Origin: AG25 sp035604455
Lineage (GTDB): Bacteria > Gemmatimonadota > Gemmatimonadetes > Gemmatimonadales > GWC2-71-9
Assembly (NCBI GenBank): GCA_035604455.1
Contig: DATNIM010000009.1
Location: 77,649 to 141,648, forward strand
DNA: 64,000 nt
Direction: 5' to 3'
The notes under the pieces are model-generated. The model saw nothing but the letters and a program-made list of their open reading frames with translations, did no database searches and was not told the DNA's origin. Numbering within the stretch: position 1 is the first letter of the stretch; each line of letters opens with the position of its first letter. Below, in pieces: positions 59,102 to 64,000 of this stretch. The position numbers were made by a program, and so were the translations under genes.

Positions 59102-62089
59102 ATGACCGATCTCCTCGCCACGCTCCAGCAGACGCTTGGGGACCGCTACGTGCTCGAGCGGGAGCTGGGCGGCGGCGGCATGAGCCGCGTATTCGTGGCG
59201 CAGGAGCGAGGCCTCCCCCGTCGGGTCGCCCTCAAGGTGCTCCCACCCGAGCTTCACGGGGGCGTGAGCGTCGATCGGTTCCGCCGAGAGATCCAACTCG
59301 TCGCGTCGCTCCACCATCCGCATATCGTCCCGCTGCTCGCGGCCGGCGAAGCGGGAGAATTCCTCTTCTACACGATGCCCTTCGTGGAGGGGGAGACGTT
59401 GCGGGCTCGCCTCGCGCGCGAAAAGCGACTGGATACGGGCGAGGCGCTCGGCATCCTCGACGATGTCCTCGACGCCTTAGCGTACGCACATCGCCACGGC
59501 GTCCTGCACCGCGATATCAAGCCTGAGAACATCCTGCTCGTCGACGGGCACGCCCTCGTCACGGACTTTGGCGTGGCGAAGGCCCTGACGGAGGCCACCG
59601 ACACGTCTCTGCTTACGTCCGCCGGCCTGGCCATCGGCACGCCTGCATACATGGCGCCCGAGCAAGCCGCCGCCGACCCCGATGCGGATCAGCGCAGCGA
59701 CCTCTACGCCACGGGCGTGCTGGCCTACGAAATGCTCGGCGGACGTCCGCCGTTCGAGGGCGGCGCGCAGCGGGTGCTCGCGGCACAGGTCCTCGAACGC
59801 CCGACGCCCATCGGCGCGCTGCGCCCTGACGTCTCCCGTGCAACCGCTGCATGCGTGATGCGGTGCCTCGAGAAGGAGCCCGCCCATCGGTGGGCATCGG
59901 CGGACGACTTGCGCCGCGAGTTTCAAAAGTCCGAGGCTCCCGGCAGGACGGGACGCCGCATCACGTGGCCGGTGGGCGTGCTGGTGGGTTTGGCGGCGGT
60001 CGGGCTCGTGGCCTGGGTTGTGTCGCGAAACCGCGGGCCCCATGCCGTGTCATCGAGTCTCGTGGCCGTGCTCCCGTTTTCAGTTCGTGGCGGGTCGGAC
60101 GCGAGCTACCTGAGCGACGGCCTAGTGAGCCTCCTCAGCACAAGCCTCGACGGAGCCGGAGACCTGCATACCGTCGACCCCCGGGCAGTGATGACAACGC
60201 TCCGGCCCGGCGGCGAGAGCGTCGCGCTTGATCCGGCCGGCGCGGCCACCGTGGCCGAGCGTCTCGGCGCGGGCCTTTACGTCCTCGGAGACGCCGTCGA
60301 GGCGGGCGGGCGAGTTCAGATTTCGGCCTCCCTGTATCGACGCGCGCAGGCGCCCGCTGCGTTAGCCCGCGGCACTGTCGAAGGGAACAGTGCGGACGTC
60401 TTTACGCTGGTCGACGGTCTGACCACACAGCTCCTCGCCGGGACCGCAACTGGACCGATCGGCCGCGTGACGCGCATTGCCTCGGTTACCACGGCATCAC
60501 TACCTGCCTACAAGGCGTACCTGGCTGGGGACGCAGCGTTACGTGTCGGACGCGCGGACTCGGCGCTGGTCGCCTTCCAACAGGCGATCGCCCTCGATAC
60601 CGCGTTCGCGTTGGCCTATTACCGACTGAGCGTGGCGGCGGAATGGGCCCAGAACGCCACCTTGGCTGGTCGCGCGGCCCAACAAGCCGTCGAGCGGAGC
60701 GCACGCCTGTCCGACCACGATCGCCTGCTGCTCCGAGCGCTCCTCGCGACGAGGCGCGGAGCTGCCGTCGAGGCGGAAGGTCTGTATCGGAGCATTCTGG
60801 GCAGCTATCCGGACGACCTGGATGCCTGGAGCCAGCTCGGGGAGGTCTTGTTTCACTACGGCCCTGAACTAGGCCGCCCCATCGGTGACGCACGAATGCC
60901 CTTCGAGCGGGTGCTGTATTTCGATCCGATGTACATCAGCCCGATGATTCATTTGGCCCGGATCGCCGCCGTCGAGAAGCGGAGCGGCGAGGTGGATTCG
61001 CTCGTGGCCACGATCGACCGCCTTAGCCCGGCCAGCGATCGGAATCTCGAGATGGAGGCGCTTCGCGCCTACACGCTGCGCGATCCGGCGGCCGAACAGC
61101 GTGTGCTGACGGCCATGAGCGGCGCAGCGGACGCGACGGTGACCCTGCCGATCTGGGACGTCGCGGCCTACGTCGGGGACCTGGACGGCGCTGCCGCCAT
61201 CGCCCGACTGCTTACGGACTCTTCGCGCTCGGCTGGCGCGCAATCGATGGGACACCTCGCCCTCGGGTACTTGGCGCTGGCCCGCGGCCGGCTCGCCCGA
61301 GCCCGATCAGAGATCGCAAGAGCCGCGCTCACCGACTCGGTGCGTGCGCTCGAGTACGGCACGCTGCTCGAGCTGACGCCGTACTTGACCCCGAGCCGGC
61401 CGATACTAGAACAGGCGAGAGACGCTCTTCAACGGCTGGACCCGACGCGCCTCCGCCCGAGCGCTCAGGCCTCAGTGCTCTTCAGCGCTCACGACGTGCT
61501 CCACGCCATCATCCGCGAGTACCTGCTTGGGCTTGTCAACGTCGACCTGGGCGACCTCCCGGCGGCCCAGCAATTCGCCACGGTCCTCGAACGAGAGACG
61601 GGTCCCCCGACCGCTTCCACACTCCCGCGTGACTTCGGGCTCGAAATCCGAGCTGCCGCGGCGGAGCGGGCCCATGAACCGACCGCGGCTCTCGGGTTCC
61701 TGCGCCGGACCGAGAACTATTCGTGGTACGAGTATCAGATCGCATCCCCGGTGCTGACGGCGTCACGCCAGCGGTACTTGCGCGCGGGCCTAGAGGCGGA
61801 AGCGGGAGACACAGCGCAGGCCATCTTGCTCTTCGGCGCGTTCGAGAACTTTTCGCGCTACGATCTCATCTACGCGGGTCCAGGGCATCTGCATCGCGCC
61901 GCCCTATACGAACGACGGGGCAACACGCAAGCGGCGGTCGCCGAATACAATCGGTTCCTCGAACTGTGGCAGGACTGCGACGCGGACTTTCGCCCGCTTG
62001 TGGACAGTGCCCGGGCCGGTCTGGCACGGCTTGCCCCATCACACCCAACCGCGGTCAGCATGTTTCCAGCCAACGCCGCTTCCCCGTAG
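59102..62089 (+). CDS. Membrane Ser/Thr protein kinase with TolB-like and TPR periplasmic region
   Basis: A 995-residue protein. The kinase domain (about 14-275) is complete: GGGGMSRVF, Lys45 (VALKVLP), HRDIKPEN with Asp138, DFGVAK with Asp155 and APEQ. One transmembrane helix follows (about 289-307, WPVGVLVGLAAVGLVAWVV). The outside part begins with a TolB-N-like domain (VAVLPFSVRGGSDASYLSDG) and continues with degenerate TPR repeats to the end. This architecture is expanded in Gemmatimonadota and Acidobacteriota. It would phosphorylate cytoplasmic Ser/Thr in response to an external signal. The ATG at 59102 was chosen because the kinase fold begins at once after it; farther in-frame starts add unrelated sequence. 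Confidence 0.92.
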   Translation: MTDLLATLQQTLGDRYVLERELGGGGMSRVFVAQERGLPRRVALKVLPPELHGGVSVDRFRREIQLVASLHHPHIVPLLAAGEAGEFLFYTMPFVEGETLRARLAREKRLDTGEALGILDDVLDALAYAHRHGVLHRDIKPENILLVDGHALVTDFGVAKALTEATDTSLLTSAGLAIGTPAYMAPEQAAADPDADQRSDLYATGVLAYEMLGGRPPFEGGAQRVLAAQVLERPTPIGALRPDVSRATAACVMRCLEKEPAHRWASADDLRREFQKSEAPGRTGRRITWPVGVLVGLAAVGLVAWVVSRNRGPHAVSSSLVAVLPFSVRGGSDASYLSDGLVSLLSTSLDGAGDLHTVDPRAVMTTLRPGGESVALDPAGAATVAERLGAGLYVLGDAVEAGGRVQISASLYRRAQAPAALARGTVEGNSADVFTLVDGLTTQLLAGTATGPIGRVTRIASVTTASLPAYKAYLAGDAALRVGRADSALVAFQQAIALDTAFALAYYRLSVAAEWAQNATLAGRAAQQAVERSARLSDHDRLLLRALLATRRGAAVEAEGLYRSILGSYPDDLDAWSQLGEVLFHYGPELGRPIGDARMPFERVLYFDPMYISPMIHLARIAAVEKRSGEVDSLVATIDRLSPASDRNLEMEALRAYTLRDPAAEQRVLTAMSGAADATVTLPIWDVAAYVGDLDGAAAIARLLTDSSRSAGAQSMGHLALGYLALARGRLARARSEIARAALTDSVRALEYGTLLELTPYLTPSRPILEQARDALQRLDPTRLRPSAQASVLFSAHDVLHAIIREYLLGLVNVDLGDLPAAQQFATVLERETGPPTASTLPRDFGLEIRAAAAERAHEPTAALGFLRRTENYSWYEYQIASPVLTASRQRYLRAGLEAEAGDTAQAILLFGAFENFSRYDLIYAGPGHLHRAALYERRGNTQAAVAEYNRFLELWQDCDADFRPLVDSARAGLARLAPSHPTAVSMFPANAASP

Positions 62090-62106
62090 AAGGGCGACTC
62101 GGAGCG

Positions 62107-62124
62107 GGCCCTAACACCAGGGCT
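62107..62124. terminator. Short hairpin in the convergent gap
   Basis: GGCCCT (62107-62112) pairs with AGGGCT (62119-62124, one G-U) around AACACC. It lies in the 125-bp gap between the convergent kinase and RND genes and could serve both strands as a weak bidirectional terminator. No T tract is seen. Confidence 0.3.
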
Positions 62125-62214
62125 GTCATGGCCGGGCGCCCGTGTAGCGCGCCATGGCGAACCCCCGATGGAAAGCCGGTGACGCGACTCGATTCCTGAC
62201 GCCGTCGCGGACCT

Positions 62215-64000
62215 TTACTCCGCGCTGGCGCGGAGCTCGCCGCTTGGTACGGCACGCTTGTGGTGGTCTGCGCCGATGAACATGTACATCGCCGGCACCA
62301 CGAACAGCGTAAAGAGCGTTCCGATCGAGAGTCCGGTGAAAATCACGAGCCCCATGGCGCGTCGCCCGGCCGCGCCGGCGCCCGAGGCGATGACGAGCGG
62401 GAGCACACCGAACACCATCGCCGCCGTTGTCATGAGGATCGGCCGCAATCGAACCCGGACCGCATGCTCAATCGCCTCGCGCTTGCTCTTCCCCGCGATC
62501 TGCGTGTGGTTTGCGACGTCGACGATGAGAATCCCGTGCTTGCTGATCAGTCCCATGAGCGTCACCATCCCGACCTCCGTGTAGATGTTCAAGGAGGTGA
62601 AGCCGAGGAAGATGAAGACCACGGCGCCAAAGAGCGCAAGCGGCACCGATACGAGGATCACGACGGGATCGCGAAAGCTCTCGAACTGTGCGGCGAGTGC
62701 CAGAAACACGATGAGGACGGCGAACAACATGGTCACCAGGAACCCGCCCGACTCCTGGACGAACTGGCGCGACGGGCCCGCGTAGTCCACGTAGTAGCCG
62801 CTCGGCGCAACCGCCTGCACCGCGGTGCGCAATATGCCCAGGGCCTGGTCCTGCGACGCGCCCGAGACGCCTGAGATCGTCACCGAGTTGAGCTGTTGGA
62901 ACCGACTGATCGCCTCGGGCACGACGTCATACTGCAGGTGCGCGACGGTGCTCACCGGAATCAAGCCGGCCTGGGGCGTTTTGATGTAGAAGTCGAGCAC
63001 GCTCGCGGGGTTGAGTCGGTCAACCTGAAGCACCTGCGGGATCACTTTGTAGGAGCGGCCGGCGATCGAGAAATAGTTGACATACCCGCCGCCCAGACCG
63101 GCGCCGAGGGCGTTGCCCACGTCCTGTTCCGTCATCCCGAGCGCGGCGATCTTGTCCCGGTCGACGACGACGGTGGCCTGCGGCTGGTCGAGCTTCAGAT
63201 CCGTGTCCAGGAAATAGAACTTCCCGGACGCCTGCGCCCGGCCCAGCACCTGCAGCGCGACGTTGTAGAGGTTCTCGAACGGCTCCGTCGTGGTGATCAC
63301 GAACTGCACCGGGAGGCCCTGGGCGCCCGGCAGGGGAGGAAACTGGAAGGCCGCGACGCGCGCGCCCGCAATCTTGTTCCACTGCGCCTGGAGGTCGAGC
63401 TGGATCTGGTGGGCGCTCAAGTGGCGTTCGGCCCACGGCTTGAGGAGGACGCCGCCGATCCCGGCGTGGACCGTCGGGACCCCCGTGATCTGGAACATCT
63501 GGCTGTATTCAGGCAGGCGCTTCGCCACCTGAAAGACCTGCCCGGCATACGTCAGCATCTGGTCCGACGTCGCCGTCGGCGCGCCCACCACCTGCGCCAG
63601 CACGATGCCCTGATCTTCCTCAGGCGCCAACTCGGATTGCGACATCTTGAACATCAGGGTCAGCAGCAGGCTCACCACCACACCCATGACGACGAGCACC
63701 TGCCACGTGTCGAGCAGCGAGTGGACCGTCCGACTGTAGCTCGTTTGGATGGCCCCGAACACCCGCCCGATGGCTTTCGCCAGACGGCCTTCGTCCTGGC
63801 TCGCTTTGAAGATCCGGGAGCACATCATGGGCGATAGCGTTAGCGCAACCACCGCCGACACCGCCACGGCTCCGGCGAGGGCCATCGCGAACTGGGTGAA
63901 TAGGGCTCCGGTGAGGCCGCCCTGGAACCCGATGGGGACATACACAGCGATGAGCACCACCGTCATCGCCAAGATCGGGGTCGCCAGTTCGCGAGCCGCG
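62215..64000 (-). CDS. RND efflux transporter permease (AcrB-type), partial
   Basis: The C-terminal ~595 residues of an inner-membrane hydrophobe/amphiphile-efflux-1 (HAE1) pump; the N terminus lies beyond the window. Visible are TM4-TM6 (AMTVVLIAVYVPIGFQGGLTG, ALTLSPMMCSRIF), the second porter domain (APEEDQGIVLAQV, VVVDRDKIAALGM) and TM8-TM12 (FVQESGGFLVTMLFAVLIVF, LGFTSLNIYTEVGMVTLMGL, GVLPLVIASGAGAAGRRAMG). It exports drugs or other amphiphiles by proton antiport, together with a membrane-fusion protein and an outer-membrane channel not seen here. It is convergent with the kinase gene. Confidence 0.95.
   Translation of the reverse strand, partial: AARELATPILAMTVVLIAVYVPIGFQGGLTGALFTQFAMALAGAVAVSAVVALTLSPMMCSRIFKASQDEGRLAKAIGRVFGAIQTSYSRTVHSLLDTWQVLVVMGVVVSLLLTLMFKMSQSELAPEEDQGIVLAQVVGAPTATSDQMLTYAGQVFQVAKRLPEYSQMFQITGVPTVHAGIGGVLLKPWAERHLSAHQIQLDLQAQWNKIAGARVAAFQFPPLPGAQGLPVQFVITTTEPFENLYNVALQVLGRAQASGKFYFLDTDLKLDQPQATVVVDRDKIAALGMTEQDVGNALGAGLGGGYVNYFSIAGRSYKVIPQVLQVDRLNPASVLDFYIKTPQAGLIPVSTVAHLQYDVVPEAISRFQQLNSVTISGVSGASQDQALGILRTAVQAVAPSGYYVDYAGPSRQFVQESGGFLVTMLFAVLIVFLALAAQFESFRDPVVILVSVPLALFGAVVFIFLGFTSLNIYTEVGMVTLMGLISKHGILIVDVANHTQIAGKSKREAIEHAVRVRLRPILMTTAAMVFGVLPLVIASGAGAAGRRAMGLVIFTGLSIGTLFTLFVVPAMYMFIGADHHKRAVPSGELRASAE

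Overview
This is a high-GC bacterial chromosome segment packed with genes, most of which overlap a neighbour by 1 to 17 bases. No insertion sequences, phage genes or CRISPR arrays were seen. The gene set best fits Gemmatimonadota or a similar high-GC soil or sediment phylum. The supporting features are a type-2 IleS, a DUF2723 membrane protein, a bacterial Ig-like lipoprotein, a protein kinase fused to a TolB-like/TPR periplasmic part, and a Minf_1886-family protein. The phylum is an inference from gene content; no 16S rRNA gene is present.

Layout. (1) Positions 1-19049, minus strand: one almost unbroken run of 18 genes. In transcription order it is tilS, hpt, ftsH, folP, cdaA, yggS, divIVA, purine nucleoside phosphorylase, ileS, a DksA-like gene, lspA, rluD, cheW, cheY, cheA, cheC, a giant TPR protein and a DUF4388 protein cut by the window edge. 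Housekeeping genes thus lead into a receptor-less chemosensory module. (2) 19067-21950: small orphan genes on both strands (flavin-reductase fold protein, exported MsrA, two small lipoproteins, two small membrane proteins) and a tRNA-Met(CAT). (3) 22279-27103, minus strand: a glycine/sarcosine/betaine-reductase-like operon, grdE-grdB-grdC-trxA-grdA. Both grdB and grdA are interrupted by one in-frame UGA at exactly the known selenocysteine position. (4) 27159-46534, minus strand: exported M1 peptidase, trypsin-like protease, ftsB, eno, plsC, thiL, nnrD/E, zinc ribbon, Minf_1886, lon, hsp20, glyA, acyl-CoA dehydrogenase, hydroxyacyl-CoA dehydrogenase, CPBP protease, thiolase, thrS and a 50-residue membrane protein. 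(5) 46560-62089, plus strand: valS, Ig-like lipoprotein, selA, gmhB, purN, two M42-type proteins, purH, DUF2723 and the kinase. (6) 62215 to the edge, minus strand: part of an RND efflux pump.

How it fits together. The most notable system is the Grd-like operon. Two selenoproteins are encoded, and selA (Sec-tRNA synthase) lies 23 kb away in the same window, so selenocysteine decoding is credible. The complex departs from the clostridial one: the GrdE-like subunit has no cysteine where the pyruvoyl-forming Asn-Cys pair normally lies, the GrdB U-x-x-C motif has become U-x-x-G, and grdD, trxB and grdX are absent. It may therefore reduce a different substrate or use different chemistry. A second theme is extreme compactness: two divergent gene pairs are separated by 17 and 25 bp, with -10-like boxes so close to the start codons that leaderless or near-leaderless mRNAs are likely. 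A third is an M42 peptidase paired with a paralogue that has lost its metal ligands.
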